NCBI GenBank assembly: GCA_016806145.1
Contig: CP063167.1
Coordinates: 1,794,501 to 1,858,500, forward strand
Length of the DNA: 64,000 nt
Direction of reading: 5' to 3'
DNA from: Variovorax paradoxus
Lineage (GTDB): Bacteria > Pseudomonadota > Gammaproteobacteria > Burkholderiales > Burkholderiaceae_C
Shown: piece after piece, positions 24,752 through 33,978 of the stretch
Position numbering within the stretch: the stretch's first letter is position 1
Layout of the letters: each line of letters starts with the position of its first letter
Made by a program: the position numbers and the translations under genes
Notes under the pieces: model-generated
The model's input: the letters and a program-made list of their open reading frames with translations, nothing else
The model's database searches: none
What the model was told of the DNA's origin: nothing

Positions 24752-27679
24752 TTGCACGACATCGATCGCCCGGACCCTTCGCCTCGCTTCGCCAACCTTG
24801 CCACCGCCGCATCGGCCCTCGCGGAGGCCGAAGCGCTCGTCGCGCGGCTGCTGCCGCTGAGCACGCCCGCCGACAGCGCGTCGACCGACCTGCAGGAGCA
24901 TCTGGCCTCGGCCTGGTTCCGGCAGATCGAGGCGCTGGACTCGCTCGGGCGCACGCCCGAGGTCGTGGCGGTGGCCGACGCCCTGTGCGCGCATTTCGAG
25001 CCCGGTGCGCGCGATGTGCTGGCGCCGGTGTTCGCACCGGTCGCGGCCTGGCCGTGGATCGCGCGCGCGCAGTGCGAGAAGGCCCGCGCGCTGACGGCAA
25101 CCGGCCGGCCCGAGCCCGCGCTGGCGCTGCTGCAGGAGGTGCAGCGGCGCTTCGAACAGGCGCAGTCGCCGGCGCTGCGCGAATGGATCGTCGCCGCGGG
25201 GCTCGAGGAGGCGAAGCTGCGCGCCGCCGGTGGCGCGACCTTCGCGCGGGTCGACATGGTGCGGCATTGCGAGGACCTGGCGCGGCGCTTCGGCGGCGAC
25301 GACTGGCCAGCGACCCGCGTGCTCGTGGCCCGTGTGCGCGCCACCCAGGCCCGGATGCTGGCGGAACTCGACTACCACGACGAGGCGCTGAAGAAATACG
25401 CGGCCCTGCATGAGGACCTGCAAGCCGCCATCGAACCCGCGCTGCAGGCACAGGCCGCCGCCGCGCAGCATGCCCATGCCCGCCTGCTCGAGACGTTGGG
25501 CCGCAACGAGCAAGCCCGTGCGCTGCTGCGCACCCTGATCGCCACGCACGCCGATGCCGTCGAGCCCGAGCGGCGCCTGACGCTCGCGCTGGCGCGCAGC
25601 GACCTCGCGCTCGCCTTGCAGCGCGATCTGCTGCGCGGCGCGCAGGACGAGGATCTGGAGGAACACCTGCTCGCGGCCTGCGACGCCGTGCTCGACCCGC
25701 ATGCGGACAGCGAAGACGCCACCGTGTTGCGCGGCGTGAACCGCATCCTGCGCGTCAAGGCGCAGCTGCTGCGCGACCGCGATGCCGAGCCCGACGACGA
25801 GGACCGCGCCGACGAACTGGCCGAATGGCAGTGGTCGCGCTATGCCGGGCATGCCGATGGGCAGGTCCGCCAGGAGCTGCTGCTCGCGATGCTCGACCAG
25901 CTGGTGCCGCTCGACGACCCGGCACGCGAGCTGGCCGGCTACCGCCGCCTGCTCGATCGTTTCGGCGACGACCGCAGCGCGTTGCTGCAGCCGCAGCTGG
26001 CGCGTACGCGGCTGCTCGAGGCCTGGGCGCTGCGTGCGCTCGACCGGGGCGACGAGGCGCTGGCGGCGCTCTCGGAGCTCGATGCGTTGCATGCCGAGTC
26101 CGCCGATGCCTACACGCGCCTGCAGTGCGTGCACGGCCGCATCGAGCGCGCGAGGATTCTCTGGGCCCGCGGCGACGTCGAGGCCGCGCTGCGCGCGCTC
26201 GAAGGCTGGACCGAAGCCCGCGGCGCCGAGGACACCGCGCTGCGCCGCGCCATCGCACGCGCCATGGACCTGCGCTGCGACATCCTCCAGGCGCAGGCCC
26301 CCGCCGCGCATCCGCGTCCCGACGGCAAGGACGAGGAGGGCCGGGCGATCGAGGTCGCCGTGACCGAGGTCGAGGAGCGCTATGCCACGGCGGTCGATGC
26401 GCTCGTCGCGCGCTTCGCGAAGGACCCGGTCGACGACCTGCGCACGATCGCGGTGAAGGCGCAGTACGCGCTCGCGGCCCATTGGCGCGGGCGCCTGCAG
26501 TTCCAGCGCGCGGTCGATGCCTATGCGGCGCTGGTGCAGGCCTTCGCGGCCGACACCTGCGCCGAGGTCGAGGGTGTGGTCGCCAGCGCCTACCTCAACC
26601 AGGCCTATGCACTGATGATGCTGCTGGGCCGCGAGGCCGACGCCCTGCCGGTCTACGACGCGCTGCTCGCGCGCTTCCCGAATGCCACCAGCGCATCGAT
26701 GCGCGACACGCTGGCCAAGGCCGCGGCCAGCCGGCTGACCTGCCTCAACCGGCTGCAGCGCCAGGGCGCGGCGGTGAGCTATGGCGACCAGTACGAGGAC
26801 CTGACGCTGGCGCAGCGCGATGCGATCGACGCCACCATCGAGCGCGGCCGCGTGCTGGCGGTGGAGGGCAAGCACCGCGAGGCCATCGCCTGCTACGACG
26901 AGGTGCTGCAGGCGCATGTCGAATCGCTGCATCCCGAGTTGCGGCGCCATTGCCTCGACGCGATGGTGCGCAAGGGCTACAGCCTCGGCTGCCTGTCGCA
27001 GCGCGAGGCCGCGCTGGCGGTCAACGACGAGGTCATCGCGCGTTACGGCAACGAGCTCTCGACCTCGGCCGAGAAGGACGTCGCGCTCGCGATGTCGAAC
27101 CGCGCCGTGCAGCTCGACAAGCTCGGCCGCCGCGCCGAGGAGCTGCAGACCTACGACGCGATCATCGTGCGCTGGGCCCGCTCCGACGTCGCCTACCTGC
27201 GCGAGCGCGTCGCCAATGCGCGCTTCTGCAAGGCCATCACCATCGCCGACACCGATCTGGATGCCGCGCTCGCGCTCTACGGCCATGTGATCGACACCTG
27301 CCTGCACGCGCCCGAGGTCGCGCTGCGTACCTATGCCGCGAAGTCCAGCGTCAACCGCGCCGTGCGGCTGCGCAAGGCCGGCCGCTACGAGGAGGCTGTG
27401 GCCTGCTGCGAGGCGCTGGTCAAGGCCTGCGGCGCGGAGACCGACAAGGACATCGCGGCGCAGGTCGTGAAGGCGCGCATCGGGCTCGCGCGCAGCTATG
27501 GCCACGTGGGGCAGGTGGCGCGGCAGGTCGAGACGCTGGAACTGCTGCTGGCCTTGCCCGCCGGGAAGATCGACGAGGGCTTGCGCACCGAGCTGCGCGC
27601 GGAGTACCAGCAGCTGCGGCCGTCGCCGCTGGTCAAGGCGGCACGGGCGCTCGGCGCATTGTTCGCCCCGAAGAAATGA
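24752..27679 (+). CDS. Large tetratricopeptide-repeat protein
   Basis: 975 residues, almost wholly alpha-helical with degenerate TPR units throughout (for example REAIACYDEVLQAH, ALDRGDEALAALSELDALHAE, YEEAVACCEALVKACG). The start is a TTG at 24752 with a CCAGGA motif nine bases upstream; a nearby ATG at 24720 is out of frame. No signal peptide or membrane segment, so probably a cytoplasmic scaffold. Acidic stretches around residues 345-355. It stands alone on the plus strand and ends at a strong inverted repeat. No specific family recognised. Confidence 0.85.
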   Translation: MHDIDRPDPSPRFANLATAASALAEAEALVARLLPLSTPADSASTDLQEHLASAWFRQIEALDSLGRTPEVVAVADALCAHFEPGARDVLAPVFAPVAAWPWIARAQCEKARALTATGRPEPALALLQEVQRRFEQAQSPALREWIVAAGLEEAKLRAAGGATFARVDMVRHCEDLARRFGGDDWPATRVLVARVRATQARMLAELDYHDEALKKYAALHEDLQAAIEPALQAQAAAAQHAHARLLETLGRNEQARALLRTLIATHADAVEPERRLTLALARSDLALALQRDLLRGAQDEDLEEHLLAACDAVLDPHADSEDATVLRGVNRILRVKAQLLRDRDAEPDDEDRADELAEWQWSRYAGHADGQVRQELLLAMLDQLVPLDDPARELAGYRRLLDRFGDDRSALLQPQLARTRLLEAWALRALDRGDEALAALSELDALHAESADAYTRLQCVHGRIERARILWARGDVEAALRALEGWTEARGAEDTALRRAIARAMDLRCDILQAQAPAAHPRPDGKDEEGRAIEVAVTEVEERYATAVDALVARFAKDPVDDLRTIAVKAQYALAAHWRGRLQFQRAVDAYAALVQAFAADTCAEVEGVVASAYLNQAYALMMLLGREADALPVYDALLARFPNATSASMRDTLAKAAASRLTCLNRLQRQGAAVSYGDQYEDLTLAQRDAIDATIERGRVLAVEGKHREAIACYDEVLQAHVESLHPELRRHCLDAMVRKGYSLGCLSQREAALAVNDEVIARYGNELSTSAEKDVALAMSNRAVQLDKLGRRAEELQTYDAIIVRWARSDVAYLRERVANARFCKAITIADTDLDAALALYGHVIDTCLHAPEVALRTYAAKSSVNRAVRLRKAGRYEEAVACCEALVKACGAETDKDIAAQVVKARIGLARSYGHVGQVARQVETLELLLALPAGKIDEGLRTELRAEYQQLRPSPLVKAARALGALFAPKK

Positions 27680-27718
27680 ACCCCCACCGTTCGGGCGTCT
27701 GAGATGAAACACGAACAG

Positions 27719-27828
27719 CCGGACGCAGAGGACGCGAAGGTTTCGCGAAGAGCGCGAAAAAGCAATTCAAAATTTTTCTTGCATTCCTTTTGCGTCCTTC
27801 GCGAAACCTTCGCGTCCTCTGCGTCCGG
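27719..27828. repeat. Perfect 32-bp inverted repeat between convergent genes
   Basis: The left arm 27719-27750 begins CCGGACGCAGAGGACGCG; the right arm 27797-27828 is its exact reverse complement over 32 bases, with 46 AT-richer bases between (including AAAATTTTTCTT). It separates the convergent TPR and binding-protein genes, so it may act as a bidirectional terminator. Inside each arm a shorter repeat (GGTTTCGCGAAG) is itself partly symmetric. From memory, sequences of this type recur as dispersed intergenic repeats in many proteobacteria; that is not checked here. Confidence 0.9.
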
Positions 27829-27863
27829 AAGTCCGCTCCCGTCTTCGGAGGCTCCCCGTCTCG

Positions 27864-28997
27864 CTACTGCCGGATCTTGCCGGCGTTGCTGAGGATCGTG
27901 AGTTCGACGAAGCGCGTGCCGTTGCCGCCGGCGTTGGGGCCGAGGTCGACCACGTAGCCGCCGAAGTCGAAGTTCACCAGCGAGGCCAGCGCCGCGGCCA
28001 TGCCCTCGCGCGTGGGCGTGCGTCCCTGCCGGCGCACGGCCTCGGCGATCACGCGGCCCGTGATGTAGCCCTCGAACATCGAGTAGCTGACCGGCACCTC
28101 CAGCGTCTGCCCGGCCGTGGATTCGATGAACTCGCGCGTCAGCTTGCTCGAGATGCGGAACGGGCTCGGCGTGACCTGCGCGATCACGATGCCCTGCATG
28201 TGCTGCTCCGACAGCCGCTGCGAGAGCTGCTCCACGTCGACGCCCGAATGCGCGACCAGTTGCGCCGTGCCCTTGGGCGCCATGCGGTAGCGCTCGATGA
28301 AGGCCGCGGCGGCGCCGGTGCTGGTCAGCATCACGATGGCCTGCGGCGGTTCCTTGAGGAAGGCCTCGGCGGCGTCGCCCACCTTGGTGGTGCCCGCCGG
28401 GTACGAGGCCCGCACCACGATGCGCGACGACGATGCCGCCGCGAGCTCGTCCATCAGCTTGAGCAGTTCGCCGGAGGCGGGCACGTCCTCGTAGAAGACA
28501 CCGAGCCGGTGGATGCCGATGGTGGCGAGGTGGCGCGTGATCTTGGTCAGCTCCTCGCGCAGGTCGGCATGCATGTTGAACAGCAGCGGCGGCGGCGCGC
28601 GCAGCTCCGATGATCGGTAGCCCACCAGCGCGAGCTTCTCCTTCTCGAGCGTGCCCGAGGCCACGAGTGCCGCGATGTTGCGCGTGCCGAAGTAGCCCGC
28701 GAGCACCATCGGCCGGTTCTCCGCGACCAGGGCCTTGGTCAGCGCCACGGTCTGCTCGGGCTGGCCGAGATCGTCCTTGCGCACCAGGCTCAGCGTGTGG
28801 CCGTTGATGCCGCCGGCCTTGTTGACCGCATCGAAGCTCAGCTTGAGCCCGACCCCGAAGGCCCGTCCCTGCCGCGCCTCGAGCCCGGACATCGGGGCCA
28901 CCTGCCCGACCACCACCTGCACCGCAGCGGCGGGCAGGGCTGCAACCGCCATCGTGGCGGCCGCGAGCAGCGGACGCCAGAACGCCATCGATTTCAT
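27864..28997 (-). CDS. Liv-type ABC transporter substrate-binding protein
   Basis: 377 residues of the periplasmic binding-protein family 6 (LivJ/amide-binding type). A signal peptide (hydrophobic core LLAAATMAVAALPAAA) precedes VVVGQVAPMSGLEARQGRAFGVGLKLSFDAVNKAGGING, the usual lobe-I start. Typical later elements are MVLAGYFGTRNIAALV and VPVSYSMFEGYITGRVIAEAVRR. No permease or ATPase genes are adjacent, so it may feed a transporter encoded elsewhere. Ligand unknown. Confidence 0.93.
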   Translation of the reverse strand: MKSMAFWRPLLAAATMAVAALPAAAVQVVVGQVAPMSGLEARQGRAFGVGLKLSFDAVNKAGGINGHTLSLVRKDDLGQPEQTVALTKALVAENRPMVLAGYFGTRNIAALVASGTLEKEKLALVGYRSSELRAPPPLLFNMHADLREELTKITRHLATIGIHRLGVFYEDVPASGELLKLMDELAAASSSRIVVRASYPAGTTKVGDAAEAFLKEPPQAIVMLTSTGAAAAFIERYRMAPKGTAQLVAHSGVDVEQLSQRLSEQHMQGIVIAQVTPSPFRISSKLTREFIESTAGQTLEVPVSYSMFEGYITGRVIAEAVRRQGRTPTREGMAAALASLVNFDFGGYVVDLGPNAGGNGTRFVELTILSNAGKIRQ

Positions 28998-29111
28998 TCG
29001 TCTCTCTCCGTCTCCGGGCGGTCAACGCCCCTTCTTGCAAGGGCCGGATCTTGGGTGTCCGGGCGGGGCGGAGGATAACGGAAAACTGTGTGCTTGCGCG
29101 CGGGCGCGCCG

Positions 29112-29576
29112 TCAGTCCTCGCGCGCCGCCATCCGACCCGCTTCGCGGTCGAGGGCCTCGTACTGCGCGTCGCAGAACAGTTCGCACAGCCGGTCGAGCT
29201 AGCCGCGGTCGCGGGTCTCGAACACCGCGACGTCCTGTTCGAGCTTGCCCTTGCCGAAGAAACTCTTGCGCGGGCGCATCGCCACCGACTGCAATTGGTA
29301 TTCACCGCGCCGGTCGGTGCCGTCGCCCAGCAGCGTGACCCACAGCTCGCGCTGGTCGGCCTCGTTGCGCAGCACCAGCGCGGGCAGCGGGCCGTCCTGC
29401 TGCTCGTTCCATTCGCGGTGCTGCTGCTCCCAAGGATGGGCATCGATCGCGGCCATGAAGCCGAGGAGGGTGGTCTCGCCCTGTGGGTGGGTCTGCTGGA
29501 AGTCGTCGCCGACCTTCTGGATTGCGTAGCTCAGCATGCGGTGGAGCGTGCGGTGCGCCCTTGTGATGACGATCAC
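29112..29576 (-). pseudogene. Small hypothetical gene interrupted by an in-frame amber codon
   Basis: From the GTG at 29576 (or ATG at 29537) the frame runs 125 codons to a TAG at 29199-29201. Without that stop it continues in the same frame for 29 more codons, LDRLCELFCDAQYEALDREA and on, to a TGA at 29112-29114. The extension has gene-like amphipathic helix composition. A C-to-T change of a CAG codon would explain the stop. The family is not recognised; the body contains HPWEQQHREWNEQ and LRNEADQRELWVTLLGDG. Either a truncated functional protein or a young pseudogene. Confidence 0.6.
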
Positions 29577-29628
29577 CGAGTGTGCCCAGATGCGCGGTGC
29601 GGGCGTGTCGGTCGCCGCCCCGTTTTCC

Positions 29629-30840
29629 TCAAGTCGCGGCGGGGCGGGACAGCGGCCTTGGTGCGCGCGTCGCGCGGTGCTCCTGCAGCAGGGTCAGCAT
29701 CACGGTCAGCACCATGAAGACCACCGCGGCCCAGAAGATGCCGCTGAAATGCCCGCGGTCGAGCAGCCAGCCGAACAGCATCGGGCCGACCGCGCCGCCG
29801 ATGTTGAAGCCCGTGGAGACGATGCCGAAGGCACGGCCCTCGGCGCCGGGCGGTGCGGCGGCGCGCACGAGCATGTCGCGCGAGGGCGTGATCACGCCGG
29901 TCAGGAAACCGGTGGCGCCCAGGCACAGCACGAGCGCGAGATCGGGCAGCCGGCCCCAGGCGGCGAGTGCCGCGAGCACGGCCGCGCCCGCGAACGCGAC
30001 CGCCGCCACCAGGCCGTGGCGGCGCGTGCGGTCGGCCAACGCGCCGCCGGCCAGCACGCCGAAGGCGCTGGCGAACAGGAAGGCCGTGACGGCCGCATTG
30101 GCCCAGGTGAGGTTCACGCCGTAGCCGCCGACCAGCGCCGACACCGAGAAGCTGCCGATCGAGTTCGTGCTGAGGCTCAGCAGCACGTAGAGCAACGTGA
30201 GCGTGAGGATCGCGGGCGTGAGGATGCGCACGCCAGCCCCGCTGCCGCCAGCGGTCTTCGGCTTGCCCGCGGGCCGTGCCGCAAGCGCCGGCTTCTCGCC
30301 CGCGAACAGGAAGGCCCAGGCCAGCAGTCCGGCGAGGCCGGTGGCGGCGAAGGCCCAGCGCACGCCCAGCGTGCTGGCGATGCCCATCAGCAGGGCCGGC
30401 GCGATGGCGCCGCCGACGAAGCCCGCGAAGGTGTGGACCGAGAAGGCCTTGCCCATGCGCGCGCTGTCGATGCCGGCCGAGAGCATCGCGTAGTCGGCCG
30501 GGTGGTAGACGCCGTTGGCGATGCCCGCCAGCGCCATCGCGGCGAGCAGCCAGGCGTAGTGGCCCGAGAACGCGAGCGAGCCGAAGGCCGCGCCGCCCAG
30601 CAGCAGGCCGGCCATCAGCAGGCGCCGCGCGCCGAAGCGGTCGACCGCGAAGCCCAGCGGCGCCTGCACCAGCGCCGAGACCACGTTGAACACGCTGAGC
30701 GCGAGGCCGAGCTCGACGAAGCTCAGGCCCCACGCGCCGGGCAACACCGGCAGCAGCGCGGGCAGCGCCATGATGTGCAGGTGGCTGACGAGGTGGGCGG
30801 CGGAGACCTGCGCGAGCAGGCCGGTCTTGGGAAGGGGCAT
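29629..30840 (-). CDS. MFS transporter
   Basis: 403 residues with 12 predicted membrane helices and the motif-A-like loop DRFGARRLLM between helices 2 and 3; the second half has a matching loop ADRTRRHGLVA. The opening HLVSHLHIMALPALLPVL resembles fosmidomycin-resistance-like and related efflux/uptake carriers. It stands between the interrupted small gene and the Liv-type binding protein, both on the same strand. Substrate unknown. Confidence 0.92.
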   Translation of the reverse strand: MPLPKTGLLAQVSAAHLVSHLHIMALPALLPVLPGAWGLSFVELGLALSVFNVVSALVQAPLGFAVDRFGARRLLMAGLLLGGAAFGSLAFSGHYAWLLAAMALAGIANGVYHPADYAMLSAGIDSARMGKAFSVHTFAGFVGGAIAPALLMGIASTLGVRWAFAATGLAGLLAWAFLFAGEKPALAARPAGKPKTAGGSGAGVRILTPAILTLTLLYVLLSLSTNSIGSFSVSALVGGYGVNLTWANAAVTAFLFASAFGVLAGGALADRTRRHGLVAAVAFAGAAVLAALAAWGRLPDLALVLCLGATGFLTGVITPSRDMLVRAAAPPGAEGRAFGIVSTGFNIGGAVGPMLFGWLLDRGHFSGIFWAAVVFMVLTVMLTLLQEHRATRAPRPLSRPAAT

Positions 30841-30915
30841 GGCCGGGGGCGTCGAAAGGACCGCGCATTGTGCGGCAAGCCCGCCATCCGCGCTCGCGGC
30901 GCCCCGCCCAGGCGA

Positions 30916-32046
30916 TCACTGCACCGCCACGAACTCCCCGCCCTTCACCTGCAGCAGCACGCCGCCGTAGCTCGGGTTGCGTCCCGCGTCCACGCTCCAG
31001 GTGCCGTTGCCCAGCACCATCGGCACCTTGTTGAGCTTCGCGAGCTCGTCGCGAATCTTGGTGCGGTCGGGGTTCGGGCCGGCGTTCTTCACCGCCTGCA
31101 CCGCGACCTGGCCCAGCGCATAGCCCATGCCGGCCCAGTTGTCGGGCGCGGCCTTGTACTTGGCCTGGTAGGCCTTCACGAAGGCCTGGTTCATCGGCGA
31201 GGGATTGTTGGGCGAATAGTCCGACACGAAGTAGGTGCCCTCGACCGCCTTGCCGCCGGCCTTGATGAAGCCGGCCGAGCCCAGCGTCGAGGGGCCGATG
31301 AACTTGACCTTCGACTCGAGCCCGGCCTGGCGGATCTGCAGGATCAGGTTGGCCGAGACCTCGGCCGGCGCGGCGATGAAGATGGCGTCGGTGGGGGTGG
31401 TCGCGATCTTGGTCGCGAGCGCGAGGAAGTTCGAGTCGGAGGAGATGAACTTCTCGTCGGCCGCGATGGTGACGCCGGCCTTGGTGAAGTAGTCGGCCAG
31501 CGCATTCTTCTGGCCGATGTAGCCGTCGCTGCTCTGGTCGTGCAGCAGCACCACGCGCTTCACGCCGAGCTTCTCCGAAGCCAGCTTGCCGAGGAAGCCC
31601 ATGATGTCGGTCGGCGTGGCCTGGATCTTGAAGGCCCAGGGGCCGGTGGCGAGGATGCCGGGCGAGCTGCCGATGGCGAGGATCGGCAGCTTGAGATCGT
31701 TGGCCACCGGCGCGCCGGCCAGGGCCTCGGCGCTGACCGTGGGGCCGAGGATCAGCATCACGTTGTCGCGCTTGCCGAACTGGTTGACGAGGTTGATGAC
31801 CTGGCCCTTGTCGCCCGCGGTGTCGCCCTCGACGATCCTGAACTTGTTGCCGCCGGGCAGCCCCTGCGCGTTGGCTTCCTCCAGCGCGAGCTTCATGGCG
31901 TTCTGGATCGGCACGCCGCCGAAGGCGTAGGTGCCGGTCATTGCGTTGAACACGCCGACGGGGATCTCCTTGCCCTGCCCGAAGGCGAGGCCGCTGAAGG
32001 CGAGAAGCAGCGCGCCGGCGACGGCGGCTCTGCGATGCATGGTCAT
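30916..32046 (-). CDS. Liv-type ABC transporter substrate-binding protein (regulon member)
   Basis: 376 residues, periplasmic binding protein family 6. The start gives MTMHRRAAVAGALLLAFSGLAFGQG, a signal peptide; TTGGAG is the ribosome-binding site. Lobe I begins IPVGVFNAMTGTYAFGGVPIQNAMKLALEEAN. It lies in the same direction as P450 and NTF2-like genes but has its own promoter with a GTCCCC/GGGGAC activator-type site at 32101-32146. It most likely supplies substrate to the LivHMGF-type system at 33979-37294. Confidence 0.94.
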   Translation of the reverse strand: MTMHRRAAVAGALLLAFSGLAFGQGKEIPVGVFNAMTGTYAFGGVPIQNAMKLALEEANAQGLPGGNKFRIVEGDTAGDKGQVINLVNQFGKRDNVMLILGPTVSAEALAGAPVANDLKLPILAIGSSPGILATGPWAFKIQATPTDIMGFLGKLASEKLGVKRVVLLHDQSSDGYIGQKNALADYFTKAGVTIAADEKFISSDSNFLALATKIATTPTDAIFIAAPAEVSANLILQIRQAGLESKVKFIGPSTLGSAGFIKAGGKAVEGTYFVSDYSPNNPSPMNQAFVKAYQAKYKAAPDNWAGMGYALGQVAVQAVKNAGPNPDRTKIRDELAKLNKVPMVLGNGTWSVDAGRNPSYGGVLLQVKGGEFVAVQ

Positions 32047-32100
32047 GGTGTGTCTCCAAGGGCGCGCGAAGGTGCGCGGTTTTTCTCAGGGGGCCATGGC

Positions 32101-32146
32101 AGTGTCTTCATGCATCCGGGTTGCGTCAGTCCCCATCACAGGGGAC
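32101..32146 (-). promoter_or_regulatory. Regulon site 1: inverted repeat plus promoter of the binding-protein gene
   Basis: On the minus strand GTCCCC and GGGGAC (32129-32146, spacer 6) end in the -35 element CTGACG (32124-32129). After exactly 17 bases comes the -10 element GACACT (32101-32106). The predicted transcript start is near 32094, leaving a leader of about 48 bases with a ribosome-binding site. The operator overlaps -35 by one base. Confidence 0.75.
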
Positions 32147-32160
32147 GGACCGACCCGATG

Positions 32161-33372
32161 CTATTCGGCCACCAACTCCAGCGGCAGTACGTCGAGCGTG
32201 CGCAGCGTGTTCACCGGCCGCCAGCGCGATGCGCCCGCGGGCTCGATGCGCTGCACGCGGCGCACCAGCGCGCCGAGGATGCTCTCGGCCTCGAGCCGCG
32301 AGATCATCTGGCCGATGCACACGTGCGCGCCCACGCCGAAGGCGCGGTGCACGCCCGCGGTCTGGCGCGTGACGTCGAAGCGCGCCGGATCGGGCCACTG
32401 GCGCGGGTCGCGGTTGGCCGCACCCATGTGGTAGCCGACCTTGGTGTCGGCGCGCAGTCGCACGCCGCCGAGCTCGACCTCGCCCGTGGTGGTGCGGAAC
32501 ATCACCTGCGCCGGCGACTCCAGCCGCAGCGCCTCCTCGAACGCACCCTTGATGAGCGCCGGGTTGGCCTTCACGAGCGCGAACTGGTCGGGGTGCTCGG
32601 CCAGCAGCTTGAGCGTCGATCCGATGCCGGCGATGGTGGTGTCGACGCCGGCGCGGAAGAAGGAGCGCACATGCAGCGGCGCCGTCCCCTTGTCGAAATG
32701 GCCCGCGTCCTCGGCCTCGTAGATCTTCTCGGCGAAGCCGCCGGGCAGCGTGTGCTCGCGTTGCAGCACCTGCTGGTACCAGTCCATGATCGGCGCGGCG
32801 CGCTCGAGCGCCTGCGCCACGCGCTCGTTGTTCGGCCCGAGCTGGTTGAAGTTGAGCTCGCCCGTGAGCTTGATGCGCTCGGGCGGCACCGCGATGCCGA
32901 GCACGGCCGGGAACACCTCGAGCACGTAGGCCTCGGTGATGTCGGCCACGCCGTCGACGCGGCCGCGCGCCACCGCGGCCTCGGCGATCTCCTCGGCGCG
33001 CTGCGCGAACTTCTCCTTCCAGCTCTTGACCACCAGCGGCGACAGGATGCGCTGCAGCGCGGCGCGAACGCGCGTGTGCTCGGGCGGGTCGATCTCCGAG
33101 ATCGGGCTGCGCGTGCGCCAGGCGCCGGGCTTGCGGATGTCGCTCATGCCCACGCCGCCCTCGACGGTGAAGCGCTCGAAGTCGCTCGCGACGATGCCGG
33201 CCTCGGCATGGCGCGTGACGGCGTAGTAGCCGTGCGGCGCGACGTAGACCGCGGGGGCCATCTCGCGCATGCGGTCGAACAGCGGGTAGGGATCGGCGAT
33301 GTTCGCGTCGGAGAACGGATCCTCGTCGAGGACCGGTGCGTCGGGGATCGACAGGGTGGCGGTGGCGTTCAT
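32161..33372 (-). CDS. Cytochrome P450
   Basis: 403 residues, a soluble class-I-type bacterial P450. The I-helix oxygen-binding motif is AGVDTT, the K-helix ExxR is in EEALRLESP, and the heme-binding loop is FGVGAHVCIG with the ligand Cys352. It follows the NTF2-like gene 13 bases downstream in one operon and should take electrons from a [2Fe-2S] ferredoxin. The only ferredoxin in the window (62269-62592) has the same type of promoter site. Substrate unknown; a hydroxylated hydrophobic or aromatic compound is likely. Confidence 0.96.
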   Translation of the reverse strand: MNATATLSIPDAPVLDEDPFSDANIADPYPLFDRMREMAPAVYVAPHGYYAVTRHAEAGIVASDFERFTVEGGVGMSDIRKPGAWRTRSPISEIDPPEHTRVRAALQRILSPLVVKSWKEKFAQRAEEIAEAAVARGRVDGVADITEAYVLEVFPAVLGIAVPPERIKLTGELNFNQLGPNNERVAQALERAAPIMDWYQQVLQREHTLPGGFAEKIYEAEDAGHFDKGTAPLHVRSFFRAGVDTTIAGIGSTLKLLAEHPDQFALVKANPALIKGAFEEALRLESPAQVMFRTTTGEVELGGVRLRADTKVGYHMGAANRDPRQWPDPARFDVTRQTAGVHRAFGVGAHVCIGQMISRLEAESILGALVRRVQRIEPAGASRWRPVNTLRTLDVLPLELVAE

Positions 33373-33385
33373 GGTTCGGTCCTTT

Positions 33386-33841
33386 TCAATCCGCGCTCGG
33401 CAGCACGCGCACGGTCATGTCGGCGATGCGCCAGCCCTCGCCGGTGCGCCGGAAGCGCAGGTCGTAGGTGCCGAACATCGCGATCTTGCCGGGGCCGTCG
33501 CGCCAGTCGGTGATGAGCGCGCGCGCATGGCCGTGGGCCTCGTCGGCGCCTGCGCCGGGCACGGCGTAGAAGTCGGTCATCTGGTGGTGCATGCGCTGCC
33601 TGAACTTCTTCTTCATCACCTCTTCCATCAGCGCGAGCAGATGGTCGCGGCCATGGATGGTTTCGGGCGGAAGGCCGCTGCCGCCCTGCGAGGCGGGTGG
33701 CGAGTTGGCGCGGGTCCAGCTGGCGTCCTCGGTGAACAGCTGGGCGAAGTCGGGGTCGCCGGCATCGGCCAGGTGGCCGTAGCGGGCGAACAGGGAACGG
33801 ATCTCGAGCTCGTCCTCGACGGGCAGTTGCGGAAAGCGCAT
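33386..33841 (-). CDS. NTF2-like (SnoaL-type) protein
   Basis: 151 residues. The cone-shaped NTF2 fold is suggested by EDELEIRSLFARYGHLADAGDPDFAQLFTEDASWT, which is the helical opening of SnoaL-like and ring-hydroxylating small-subunit-like proteins, and by FGTYDLRFRRTGEGWRIADMTV at the end. GGAGA is five bases from the start. It is the first gene of the P450 operon. Members are isomerases, hydratases or binding proteins; here it probably handles the P450 substrate or product. Confidence 0.88.
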   Translation of the reverse strand: MRFPQLPVEDELEIRSLFARYGHLADAGDPDFAQLFTEDASWTRANSPPASQGGSGLPPETIHGRDHLLALMEEVMKKKFRQRMHHQMTDFYAVPGAGADEAHGHARALITDWRDGPGKIAMFGTYDLRFRRTGEGWRIADMTVRVLPSAD

Positions 33842-33873
33842 GGGGTCTCCAGGGTCGGCACAGTGCTTCGCCC

Positions 33874-33918
33874 AGTGTCCGCAGGCCCGCCGCGCGCGTC
33901 TGTCCCCATGCGGGGGAC
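33874..33918 (-). promoter_or_regulatory. Regulon site 2: inverted repeat plus promoter of the NTF2-P450 operon
   Basis: On the minus strand GTCCCC and GGGGAC (33902-33918, spacer 5) run into -35 CAGACG (33897-33902); 17 bases later is -10 GACACT (33874-33879), identical to site 1. The leader would be about 26 bases with a CTGGAGA ribosome-binding site. On the plus side the same operator is 60 bases from the LivH-like start, but a good plus-strand promoter is not evident. Confidence 0.75.
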
Positions 33919-33978
33919 GGCGGCCCCGGGCGCACCCGTACCGTCGCAAGGGGACATACAACCAAGGGCCGCATTCCG

